Shown in pieces: positions 1 to 7,261 of a stretch of 9,297 nt of DNA. How positions within the stretch are numbered: position 1 is the first letter of the stretch; each line of letters opens with the position of its first letter. Position numbers and translations under genes: made by a program. The notes beneath the pieces are model-generated. The model was not told where the DNA came from and did not search any database. It saw nothing but the letters and a program-made list of their open reading frames with translations. Source of the DNA: Anaerolineaceae bacterium (GTDB lineage Bacteria > Chloroflexota > Anaerolineae > Anaerolineales > Anaerolineaceae); the NCBI GenBank assembly GCA_028714615.1, contig JAQTMA010000045.1:13871-23167 (forward strand), in the 5' to 3' direction.

Positions 1-659
1 CGGTAGCGCATCGCTTCCATCGTATCGATCAAATTTGTTTGAGGGTTGAAGCGCACGATGAAGTTCTCTTCTCTCTCTCCATAAGGCACGTATAACAAAG
101 CCGTATGTTCGTCCACGGGCTCCCAGCGGGCGCGCACATCCGTCAACCAAAGGGAGGGAAACCAGATTGCTTCTGCCCAGAGTGCCAGGTTCGCGCCTTG
201 ATTGGCATTTTGTTCATCGTAGTAGTTCCCCATCGGGCTTTCAAAGAAGCTCTCCCCATCGATATATCCCTCGTTCACTTTCAACATTGGGATTCCAAAC
301 CAGGTAGCTTCGAAATAGTGGCGATAATCTTTACCAGCGGTGTGCACAAAAACGAAGCGCGCCGGTATGGAGATATTCATAAAGGGTTTCATCATCCCTC
401 GTCCTTGAATGACTGCCGTCTCAATCACTGGCACTTCCTCGCCGTACATGGTGCGGTAGAAACGCTCCACTGGCGCCGGCAGCCCGGTAGGCAATGATAT
501 CGTCTTCTCCAATGGCGAGGTAATCGCTGGATATGGCGGGACATTCGCCAGATATGCAGGAAAAGACTGCGGCTGGATCTGCAAACCCAGCCAGCCCAAC
601 AGGCCAACCGCAAGCAGGACCCCTCCGATGATGAACAGGATGTTTCGCATGGTTTTCAT
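1..659 (-). CDS. DUF6544-type membrane-anchored protein, C-terminus off the left edge
   Basis: Translating the minus strand from the ATG at 657-659 gives an uninterrupted frame of 219 codons that leaves the window without a stop. Residues 1-26 form one hydrophobic N-terminal segment (signal anchor or signal peptide). LPAPVERFYRT (residues 60-70) follows, then a long domain with motifs such as FEATWFGIP, GESFFESP, LWAEAIWFPSLW and DVRARWEPVD. This pattern matches the DUF6544 family of uncharacterised proteins, and the visible part covers most of its usual length. The start is supported by AGGGAG four bases upstream (complement of 664-669); a second ATG three codons on has poorer spacing. The gene lies 22 bp after the stop of the 682-1308 gene on the same strand, so the two are probably cotranscribed. 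The bulk of the protein should lie outside the cytoplasmic membrane. The family assignment is by recall of the motif pattern, and the biochemical function is unknown. Confidence 0.8.
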   Translation of the reverse strand, partial: MKTMRNILFIIGGVLLAVGLLGWLGLQIQPQSFPAYLANVPPYPAITSPLEKTISLPTGLPAPVERFYRTMYGEEVPVIETAVIQGRGMMKPFMNISIPARFVFVHTAGKDYRHYFEATWFGIPMLKVNEGYIDGESFFESPMGNYYDEQNANQGANLALWAEAIWFPSLWLTDVRARWEPVDEHTALLYVPYGEREENFIVRFNPQTNLIDTMEAMRY

Positions 660-681
660 CTGACTCCCTATGGATGTTTCT

Positions 682-1308
682 TCAATTCCCGATCCCCGAT
701 CCGGTGGTGTACACGATCTCATGGCGTTCGTTATACGCTTCGATCTTTTTGATGGTAAATCCGCCTTCGCGGACGGCGAAGTAGGTGCTTTCCTGCACTT
801 CCACGGGCTGGGTATGCCCGTCATCCCAGGTAACCAGGACCTGGGTGATCTGCGGATCGCGTACCAGGCCGTAGGCAGTCGAATAGCCAGGGCTCTGGAG
901 CGTAGCCTGAACCCGGCTGCTGCCGGTTGTAACCGGGATGGAGTTGGTCGGGTATACCTCATGACATAGGCCAGCTCCGCTATTTACTTTCCAGCCGTTC
1001 AGCTGAGTTTTCTGGGTTTCCAGCACCGTCTCACAAATATCCACACCGCCTCCAAGGCGTGTACCACTGTACTGGACGAGAACCAGGACCTGGTTCTTCA
1101 ACTCGACAGCTTGAATTGCCTCGACGGAATTGCTGACGATGGTGAAGTTGGCGGTTTTCATCTCTCGGATATGGCGTACCGCGGCATATTCTGGGGTCAG
1201 GACAATCATTGGGGTCTGGACCTCAATCTTTGTACTTACCCACCAAACAATCAGGAGAATTGCCGCCAGGAGGAATAGTGTTGTGATTGGGAGAATGATC
1301 TTTTTCAT
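682..1308 (-). CDS. Membrane-anchored protein of unknown function
   Basis: This is a 208-residue protein on the minus strand. Residues 1-25 (MKK followed by a run of I/L/V/A and WW) make one N-terminal membrane anchor or uncleaved signal. The rest is soluble, beta-rich in appearance, with two cysteines (C92 and C115) that could pair outside the cytoplasm. I do not recognise a family. The frame stays open upstream to a TTG at 1383, but that start falls in the U-tract of the preceding gene's terminator, and the hydrophobic N-terminus begins exactly at the ATG at 1308, so 1308 is preferred. No good Shine-Dalgarno precedes it. The sequence GATAAT ends three bases before the ATG, so a leaderless or near-leaderless transcript is possible but lacks a clear -35. 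It probably forms a unit with the DUF6544 gene, and both encode proteins with an N-terminal anchor. Real gene: confident. Function: unknown. Confidence 0.75.
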   Translation of the reverse strand: MKKIILPITTLFLLAAILLIVWWVSTKIEVQTPMIVLTPEYAAVRHIREMKTANFTIVSNSVEAIQAVELKNQVLVLVQYSGTRLGGGVDICETVLETQKTQLNGWKVNSGAGLCHEVYPTNSIPVTTGSSRVQATLQSPGYSTAYGLVRDPQITQVLVTWDDGHTQPVEVQESTYFAVREGGFTIKKIEAYNERHEIVYTTGSGIGN

Positions 1309-1381
1309 GGAATTATCGTAGCCGTACAAATCCTTGCTGTCGACTATCCAAAGATCAGTCTGGGGTTTGTTTTTAGCAATC

Positions 1382-1416
1382 AAAAACCACCCCGACGATG
1401 ATGCGGGGTGGTTTTT
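1382..1416 (-). terminator. Rho-independent terminator of the regulator gene, symmetric
   Basis: The arms AAAAACCACCCC (1382-1393) and GGGGTGGTTTTT (1405-1416) pair perfectly over 12 bp around an 11-base loop. Read leftward, the hairpin lies just after the stop of the large regulator and ends in a T run. Because the A and T runs are symmetric it could also stop rightward transcripts. It separates the regulator from the 682-1308 gene, which implies that the latter has its own promoter or depends on readthrough. Confidence 0.88.
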
Positions 1417-1438
1417 GAAGGAAAGAGGGGTTTTGCCT

Positions 1439-4400
1439 CTAGATCAATTCAAGATCTTTGGCTTTCGCAATCGCCTGAGTTCGGCTCTCCACTTGCAGCT
1501 TACCCAGAAGGTTGTGAACGTGGTATTTTATCGTTCCTTCCGCAAGCACCAATTTGTCCGCCATTTGCCGGTTGGAAAAGCCTTGGGCGAGAAGTTGGAG
1601 CACTACGACTTCTCGAGAAGTGAGGGGTTCCGGTAAATCGTCCAAGGGACCTCGGGCCTGGGGTAGTGCACAAAATCCCTGGAGGATTTTCAAGGTATAT
1701 ACCTCATGGATGGGATTCACTTGTTGAAGATATGCAGAGAGCAAGGCCCGCGCCGGTTCGCCGGTGTCAAGAAAAATCCTCATGTAGCCACCCGCCTCGG
1801 CCATGGTAAGACATTCATCCAGGCAATCCATAGCTGCTGAGGTTTTTCCGTGAGAAAACTGAATACTGGCCTTGAGGATCAAAACCTCAACCAGGGAATT
1901 CACCCGCCCAGCGGACCGAGAACTGGTTTCCAATTGGGCCAATAATCGTAAACATTCCTCGTCCCTTTCCAGATGGCGATCAACCATGGTTTTTTTCATC
2001 CATACCCGCACCAGCACGATCAAGCGCATCTCGAGATATTCGTCGATCAAGCCTCCGGTGGCCACTCTGGTGTTAAGAGTTGAAATTTGATCAGATGACC
2101 ATGGATCGAGCCTTGACCACTCACCTTGAGTTAACCAGATTTGGACAAGCGCGATATCTACAAGACTATGAACATGCGGGGTCATCAGCCGGTTCTTTCG
2201 TTCTACATCAGCTTTTTGAATAGCCTGCATGCTACCAGCGAGATCCTCCTGGATCAGCAAAATTTGGGCCAGGCTTGTATAGGCCGTCGCAATGATATTA
2301 TGGCTGGGCCACCATTGGATGTAGTCGATCGCCCGGTGGGCGTGCGTGAGAGCCAGGTCAAGCTCGTTTTGTTCCAGAAAAATAAAGCTCAAGAACGATT
2401 CGTCTCGAGACAGGTTGCCTTGATTTTGAATCCCGCGCTCGGCTGCCATCTGCAATGAATCGCGAATGATATCTCTTGCCTGCGGTAGTTTTCCCACCAG
2501 CCTGGTTACATTGGCCAAATCGGTCCAGATATCCCGCAAGATCGCTCCCGATTCAAGCGCATACTCCGTCGCCTTGGTTAATGAGTCGATGGCCTGGTGG
2601 AGATTTCCCAGACTTCGATAGGCCCAGCCTGTCACCCAATGCAGCACAGCACGTTCTTTCGGCTCCATTTCCGGAATGTCGTTCGAAGCTTTTTGGGTGA
2701 AAGTGATTGCACGCTGGGGGTCGCCAGAACAGACTGCTTTTAGCCCTCGCAGAATCCAAATCATGGAGTGGATGGTAGTGATCTCTTTGGGCGACAGTTC
2801 CCATTCTTGCCCGTTCCTGGTACCCTCTCCTTGCTTTTCCCTGGCCACAAGGATCGCCTCCGCTTGATTCAGGTAGGGATCGATGTGGTCGATCCTCCCC
2901 GCCTGGGAATACACCTCGGCCACCAGGGCAGACAGCTTTGGATTCCGGAAAATCTCATCTTGAGGCAGGTCATCTATCCATTGCAGAATGGTGACCATTT
3001 TCCCGTTTTCGAGATAGGTGGGAATATGATCCGTCATCAGTCGGGCAGCATTCTGCCAATCTTTTGCTGCCAATGCATGCTGAATGGCTTCTTCGATCCA
3101 TCCATTATTTTCCAACCAAACCGAAGCCCGGGTATGCAGGATGGGCGCCAATTCAGGTAAAAGATGCTGAAGGTATGTTCGGAGAAGATCGGCAAAGAGA
3201 TGATGATACCGGTACCAGACGCGCTCATCATCTAATGGCACGATGAATAGATTCGAGCGTTCCAATTGAGTTAATCGGCTCTGCGTTTCGCCAGGAACAA
3301 TGGCGTAATCCAGTGACGATGGAGAGGCCCGTCTTACGTGCTCGGATTGGTCGGTTAGGACAAAATCACATAGAGGTTCGCTCAACTGCTCCAAGATGGA
3401 TGTTTTGAGAAGGAACTCTCGGATTTCAACCGGTTGCCGGTTCAGAGTTTCCTCAGCAAGGTAATCCATGATAAAGCGATGGCTTCCCGAAAATGCTGAA
3501 ATGAATTGGACAAGATCGGAGCGACCTTGCATGGAGAGCGCCGCCATTTGTAATCCTGCTATCCAGCCCTCGGTGCGATTCGCAAGGACTGTAATCTGCT
3601 CAGGAGTAAGCGCCAGGTGACAGACCTGATGGAAAAACTGTGTCGTTTCCATAGCAGTAAAGCACAAGTCGTACGCTCTCATCTCGGTCAATTGATTGCA
3701 AGCTCGCAGGCGGGCGAGTGGCAAGGGGGGATCAGAACGTGTCGCGATCACAACATGGACATTCAAAGGCAAGTGGTCCAGGAGAAAGGTGATGCCATCG
3801 TGGATGGCAGGATTGCTGATGCATTGATAGTCATCCAGCACCAGAAGGACCGATTGAGGAAGGTCCTGTAACTCATTGATCAACATGGATAAGGGGGTGG
3901 CTGGGTGGAGAGAATTAGAAGATTGAATAACTGTTCGGGTTTCCGCACCCACCCCCGGATGAGCCTGTTCCAATGCAGTGGTCAGATAGGTCAGGAAGCG
4001 GATTGGGTCATTATCTCCGGGGTCCAGGGAAAACCAGCAAACTGCCCAGGGAGGTGAAGACCCCGCTTTCTGCAGGGAATCAATCCATTCCGACAAAAGG
4101 GTGGATTTTCCGTATCCGGCGGGAGCACTGATTAAAGTCAGTGCCCTCTGTGCACCCTGCTCTAATTTAACAAAGAGATGCTGCCGGGATACCAAACCAG
4201 GGTGCCGATGTGGGATAAAGAGCTTGGTCTTGATCAGCGGTTGATTGACCGGGGTGGCCGGAGGGGGAATCGGGGCAGCCTGTGAAAGGGCGCCCTGGTT
4301 TCCGATCTTCCCGGTTCGAATTTGTTGATAGAGTGCAGTGGTTTCTTTTTCCGGAGATTGGCCCAAATCAACTTGCAGCCAGTGTTCGCATTCCTCAAAT

Positions 4401-5062
4401 TGGCGGATGGCCGCGCTTCTCTGTCCTGACAGGGCGTAGACTTGCATCAGCCACCGATGAGCAGGCTCATGCAGGCGGTCTAGGCTGACCCATTGGCGGC
4501 TTCTGAGGATTGCTTTTTCCCATTCACGATTGGCTGAATAAACGCCAGTTAACGTCTCCAGTAAGGCGACCAGATCTGACCGTAAACCCTGCGCCTGCAA
4601 GAGCTGCCATTCATCAAACTCTGGACAATCTTTGAGAGAGAATCCTTCGAGAAAATCCCCCCGATAAAGAGAAACAGCTTTTTCGAGATGGTCGATACAT
4701 TCTGGACAGACCTTTTCCTGGTGTGCATGCGCCTTTATGCTTGCCTGCAGTGAGCAAAATTCGCTGACATCTGACCATACTTGGGCATCTGGATCGATTC
4801 CTATTATGTCTCGGTTGCTCAACAGGATTCCAGAACCGAAGGTTTGGATTATCGAGGCAAGTGTACGACGCAAATTTGCATGTGCCCGGGTTTGGTCAAA
4901 CTCAGGCCAGAACAATGCTGCCAGCTTTTCTCTGGATTGAGGCTTTTCTGAGATACTTAAGAACGCCAGTAGGGCAGTAGCTTTTCTGGTTTGCATATGG
5001 AGGGTACCGGTACCGCCCTCAATCATCGGGGTACCTAACCAGAAAAATCGTGAGGTCGTCAT
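1439..5062 (-). CDS. Large ATP-dependent transcriptional regulator: winged helix-BTAD, STAND ATPase, TPR, LuxR HTH
   Basis: This is a 1207-residue, MalT-like STAND regulator with a putative DNA-binding domain at each end. Residues 1-95 resemble an OmpR/PhoB-type winged helix (RKATALLAFLS, then LFWPEF). Residues about 96-255 resemble the BTAD helical domain of SARP regulators and include a CPEC motif at 119-122. A Pro-rich linker leads to the MalT-type entry motif LIKTKLFIP (276-284). The Walker A motif is SAPAGYGKST (312-321) and Walker B is LLVLDDY with D410-D411. The conserved YRYHH is at 617-621. A long helical repeat region of TPR type (about 650-1130), probably the ligand sensor, follows. 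The C-terminal LuxR/GerE HTH (1145-1207) contains LTSRE and GTIKYHVHNLLGKL. The start is backed by AAAAGG six bases upstream (complement of 5069-5074). In this class, ATP and inducer binding normally drive oligomerisation and activation. Targets are unknown; the divergent protease genes and the downstream membrane-protein pair are candidates. It is longer than classical MalT (about 900 residues) because of the N-terminal fusion. Confidence 0.93.
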   Translation of the reverse strand: MTTSRFFWLGTPMIEGGTGTLHMQTRKATALLAFLSISEKPQSREKLAALFWPEFDQTRAHANLRRTLASIIQTFGSGILLSNRDIIGIDPDAQVWSDVSEFCSLQASIKAHAHQEKVCPECIDHLEKAVSLYRGDFLEGFSLKDCPEFDEWQLLQAQGLRSDLVALLETLTGVYSANREWEKAILRSRQWVSLDRLHEPAHRWLMQVYALSGQRSAAIRQFEECEHWLQVDLGQSPEKETTALYQQIRTGKIGNQGALSQAAPIPPPATPVNQPLIKTKLFIPHRHPGLVSRQHLFVKLEQGAQRALTLISAPAGYGKSTLLSEWIDSLQKAGSSPPWAVCWFSLDPGDNDPIRFLTYLTTALEQAHPGVGAETRTVIQSSNSLHPATPLSMLINELQDLPQSVLLVLDDYQCISNPAIHDGITFLLDHLPLNVHVVIATRSDPPLPLARLRACNQLTEMRAYDLCFTAMETTQFFHQVCHLALTPEQITVLANRTEGWIAGLQMAALSMQGRSDLVQFISAFSGSHRFIMDYLAEETLNRQPVEIREFLLKTSILEQLSEPLCDFVLTDQSEHVRRASPSSLDYAIVPGETQSRLTQLERSNLFIVPLDDERVWYRYHHLFADLLRTYLQHLLPELAPILHTRASVWLENNGWIEEAIQHALAAKDWQNAARLMTDHIPTYLENGKMVTILQWIDDLPQDEIFRNPKLSALVAEVYSQAGRIDHIDPYLNQAEAILVAREKQGEGTRNGQEWELSPKEITTIHSMIWILRGLKAVCSGDPQRAITFTQKASNDIPEMEPKERAVLHWVTGWAYRSLGNLHQAIDSLTKATEYALESGAILRDIWTDLANVTRLVGKLPQARDIIRDSLQMAAERGIQNQGNLSRDESFLSFIFLEQNELDLALTHAHRAIDYIQWWPSHNIIATAYTSLAQILLIQEDLAGSMQAIQKADVERKNRLMTPHVHSLVDIALVQIWLTQGEWSRLDPWSSDQISTLNTRVATGGLIDEYLEMRLIVLVRVWMKKTMVDRHLERDEECLRLLAQLETSSRSAGRVNSLVEVLILKASIQFSHGKTSAAMDCLDECLTMAEAGGYMRIFLDTGEPARALLSAYLQQVNPIHEVYTLKILQGFCALPQARGPLDDLPEPLTSREVVVLQLLAQGFSNRQMADKLVLAEGTIKYHVHNLLGKLQVESRTQAIAKAKDLELI

Positions 5063-5534
5063 CAGGTGCCTTTTCTTGTCGATTCGAATGTCCAGCGCAA
5101 ACGATGTTAAAAGGTCAAGTTTGTCTCTGGAAGAAACAACTCCGGATTGAATAGAACCAAGATCAATAACTATTCCGTTTTTACCGAGAAGTAGTAGGCG
5201 ATATTTATCAGTTGAACCACTTATTAGTTTACATCAAAAACAACTTTTATTCGGGGGACATTGCGTCTGTAACGATCTGTGTACCGTAAATTCAACGAAA
5301 ATGAGACGGTTGTATCGTATTCTACTTTTGGAAGTTCTTCTCACAATTGGTTTGAAGCTCCGCAAAGAACCAGATCGATCCATGTCAAGCCGACACAGGA
5401 TGGAGATTGGATCCCTTGCGACACCGCTACAGTAAGTCTTTCCTCCGTCCTAATCGATGATAGGGATCAAGGTTCAGAGATGGGAAGGTGGAGGGTGATA
5501 CCGAAAGGGGAACAAGAAGACATGAACAATATGA

Positions 5535-5550
5535 TGGTTACGAATAACCA
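5535..5550. repeat. Small perfect inverted repeat upstream of the CPBP gene
   Basis: TGGTTA and TAACCA flank the tetraloop CGAA, about 60 bp before the CPBP start. It could be an operator half-site pair or a small RNA hairpin in the leader. At 6 bp per arm, chance is a real alternative. Confidence 0.35.
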
Positions 5551-5594
5551 GTATAAAAGCATGACAAACCTGATTTTTTCAAGGCCGATATTTT

Positions 5595-5600
5595 AAGGAG
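5595..5600 (+). promoter_or_regulatory. Ribosome-binding site of the CPBP gene
   Basis: AAGGAG lies 10 bases before the ATG at 5611. It is the strongest translation signal in this stretch and fixes the CPBP start. Confidence 0.75.
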
Positions 5601-5610
5601 CAAAAGCAAA

Positions 5611-6387
5611 ATGGCACACATAAGCATCTCTACTGATTCTCCGACAATCGATTATCAGCCCGATTCTCAGAATCAATGTCTTTCGATGTGGAACACGATT
5701 GTCCTTCATCTTATTCCAGGCGCGCTGATCACCGCCTTTATCTTCCTGACAGCCCCATTCCTGATTCGGGCCGGTTTCCCGCCAATCATGGCACTCTACC
5801 TGGCGATCCTGCTGATCTTGATCCCTTTTGAACTTGGCTTCCTGTTTTACCAGGGGAAAAAATTGTATGGGCGCTATTCCCTGGATGGCGTTGTACTTTT
5901 CCGCGAGCGCACGCCCATCTGGCCGATGATCTTTTTGATCGTTGCCTTATTCCTTTGGAGCGGTCCCGTATTTAGCCTGCTTCCAACGTTGGACACCTTT
6001 CTCGCCCAAACATTTTTCGCCTGGTTCTCAGACTGGTCATTCCCCGCCAATCTACTTGGCAATTCAAGCCAGTATTCGCAGGCAGCTCTCACAGTGACGA
6101 TCGTTGCCGGTTTCCTTATTAACGGGATCGCCGGTCCGATCGTCGAGGAGCTGTATTTCCGCGGCTACTTACTGCCACGCATCCCCGCTTCGAAGGGTTG
6201 GGCGCCGCTAATCAACATTTTGCTCTTCTCCTTGTACCATTTCTTCTCACCCTGGCAGAACCTTACCCGCATCCTGGCTTTTCTCCCGTTCAGTTATGCA
6301 GTGGCCTGGAAGCGAAACATTTACATCAGCATGTGGGCTCATTGCCTATTGAATACAGCGGGGATGGTTATTGCATTTGCGCTTTGA
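5611..6387 (+). CDS. CPBP family intramembrane metalloprotease (CAAX/Rce1-like)
   Basis: This 258-residue multi-pass membrane protein has the three catalytic motifs of the CPBP/Abi family: EELYFR at 179-184 (EExxxR), FSLYH with H210, and HCLLN with H244 and N248. These glutamates, histidines and the asparagine form the metal-dependent active site inside the membrane. About seven hydrophobic segments are visible, starting near residue 27 after a polar N-terminus. Family members cleave membrane-linked peptides; in bacteria they are often tied to bacteriocin maturation or immunity, or to membrane stress. The substrate here is unknown. AAGGAG ten bases upstream supports the start. The stop at 6385-6387 may not be the ancestral end: the sequence to 6549 still reads as protein if two one-base indels are corrected (see findings). 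The gene is divergent from the large regulator and is followed by a second metalloprotease-like gene, probably in the same operon. Confidence 0.9.
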   Translation: MAHISISTDSPTIDYQPDSQNQCLSMWNTIVLHLIPGALITAFIFLTAPFLIRAGFPPIMALYLAILLILIPFELGFLFYQGKKLYGRYSLDGVVLFRERTPIWPMIFLIVALFLWSGPVFSLLPTLDTFLAQTFFAWFSDWSFPANLLGNSSQYSQAALTVTIVAGFLINGIAGPIVEELYFRGYLLPRIPASKGWAPLINILLFSLYHFFSPWQNLTRILAFLPFSYAVAWKRNIYISMWAHCLLNTAGMVIAFAL

Positions 6388-6549
6388 TCGACGAGGTGGC
6401 ACTGCTCCTTGCCGGGCATTTTCCTGGTATGGATCGCGAATCCCTGCCTAGGCTGCCAGAAAATCTGCTTCCGCAGCTATGTCGAGCCGGTGGATTTGAT
6501 TAATCATCTACCGCATTATAAAAGTCGAAAAGAAGACTTGATAAATTAA
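6388..6549 (+). pseudogene. Apparent frame-broken C-terminal extension of the CPBP protein
   Basis: Directly after the CPBP stop, the frame starting at 6384 reads LIDEVALLLA to 6413. From 6418, in the original CPBP frame, it continues as IFLVWIANPCLGCQKICF and ends with a basic tail and a TAA at 6547-6549. Joined, this gives one more hydrophobic helix plus a tail with three cysteines and several lysines. One missing base near 6384 (CTTTGA in place of CTTTTGA) and one extra G in the GGG at 6414-6416 would account for both breaks. The restored stop would sit 21 bp before the next gene, a normal operon spacing. Genuine decay and sequencing or assembly error cannot be told apart here. Confidence 0.5.
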
Positions 6550-6570
6550 GTCATAAGGTAATGAACACAA

Positions 6571-7182
6571 ATGGCCGATAAATATACCCAAACTGAGATT
6601 CAGAGTTCCGTACCCGGTGATTTCCAAGAAGTCGTACACTATAAGTTGTCCGATAGCACTTCCAGAGGGATTCCGATTCTGGCGATTTTCTTATTTCTGC
6701 TCAGTGGATCCTTGTTTCTGGCCTTTGCATTGACGATCGGTAAACTCGATCTGAGCTTTACGCAGGGGGGCTTTAAGATTGGCATATGGGAAGCCGGGGT
6801 CGGTCTGGCTGCCATTCCGGCAACGATCGTCTTTCACGAGGTGGTCCATGGGCTTACAATGCGTATGTTTGGTGCTCAACCAAAGTATGGGATGTTGCGG
6901 ACGCATCTCGTGTTTTACGCTACTGCACCGGGGTATGCGTTCCAGCGTAATGCCTGCATCACGGTAGAAATAGCGCCATTCGTTGTGTTGAGCGTTCTGG
7001 CAATCATGGGGTTGTTCATCCTTCAGGGATCCATTTGGGTACCACTGCTGGCCGTTTGCGCCGCCATGAATGCCGGCGGAGCAGCTGCCGACTTGTGGAT
7101 GACTTCTAAGATCTTTCGTTACTCAAAAGCAGCCTATATAATCGATGAAAGAGATGGCTTTAAAGTCTTGACTGGACCATAA
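6571..7182 (+). CDS. DUF3267 membrane protein, putative zinc metalloprotease
   Basis: This is a 203-residue protein with four predicted membrane segments (about 34-57, 74-98, 128-150 and 155-176). The second contains HEVVH (residues 89-93), an HExxH zinc-binding motif embedded in the membrane as in site-2-protease-like enzymes. Following the motif are PKYG, the YATAPGYAFQRN block, IAPFVVLS, and N167AGGAAAD174, whose aspartate is a candidate third metal ligand. This order is typical of DUF3267. Function in the family is largely inferred, and the natural substrate is unknown. The ribosome-binding site is weak (AAGG at 6554-6557, 13 bases upstream). A tiny overlapping frame begins at the ATG at 6561 but ends after six codons. 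It follows the CPBP gene on the same strand, so two unrelated membrane metalloprotease families sit side by side. Confidence 0.85.
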   Translation: MADKYTQTEIQSSVPGDFQEVVHYKLSDSTSRGIPILAIFLFLLSGSLFLAFALTIGKLDLSFTQGGFKIGIWEAGVGLAAIPATIVFHEVVHGLTMRMFGAQPKYGMLRTHLVFYATAPGYAFQRNACITVEIAPFVVLSVLAIMGLFILQGSIWVPLLAVCAAMNAGGAAADLWMTSKIFRYSKAAYIIDERDGFKVLTGP

Positions 7183-7261
7183 ATCATGTTACGAAATGCG
7201 CTATGGAATTTAGTAATACCCGGATTCTACGTTGCCTAACCAGTCAAAGAAAGGTTTTTTT
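7168..7261 (+). terminator. Possible terminator or 3' structure after the DUF3267 gene
   Basis: TTGACTGG (7168-7175, at the end of the coding sequence) is exactly complementary to CCAGTCAA (7240-7247). A T7 run follows at 7255-7261. The loop of 64 bases is long and the T run starts eight bases after the stem, so this is a weak terminator candidate. Confidence 0.3.

Larger units (their letters stand above)
5063..5610. other. Divergent intergenic region between regulator and CPBP protease gene
   Basis: About 550 bp separate the starts of the two divergent genes. The part near the regulator (about 5100-5260) is AT-rich and should hold its promoter, but I found no convincing -35/-10 pair on either strand. 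A frame of 105 codons from a GTG at 5279 to a TAA at 5594-5596 is open. It has no ribosome-binding site at its start and no recognisable motif, and I treat it as probably non-coding. A 24-codon frame within it (ATG at 5522, same stop) could be a short leader peptide, since its stop overlaps the CPBP ribosome-binding site, but this is weak. The region also carries a 6-bp inverted repeat at 5535-5550. Confidence 0.5.

Noticed and set aside
425..613. Suspected frameshift in the DUF6544 gene near the N-terminus
   Set aside because: Careful reverse-complementing of 571-610 shows one continuous frame from 659 through the hydrophobic segment into the conserved region. The competing frame is a shadow.
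5005..5034. Cluster of GGTACC palindromes near the regulator start
   Set aside because: They are inside coding sequence and are explained by Gly-Thr codons. No sign of an operator or recombination site.
5279..5596. Open frame of 105 codons on the plus strand in the divergent intergenic region
   Set aside because: It starts at a GTG with no ribosome-binding site, has no recognisable motif, hydrophobic pattern or repeat, and occupies the place where promoters are expected.
6198..6503. Plus-strand frame of 101 codons overlapping the CPBP C-terminus
   Set aside because: It overlaps the catalytic part of CPBP out of frame. Only its LIDEVALLLA portion is of interest, as part of the apparent broken CPBP extension.
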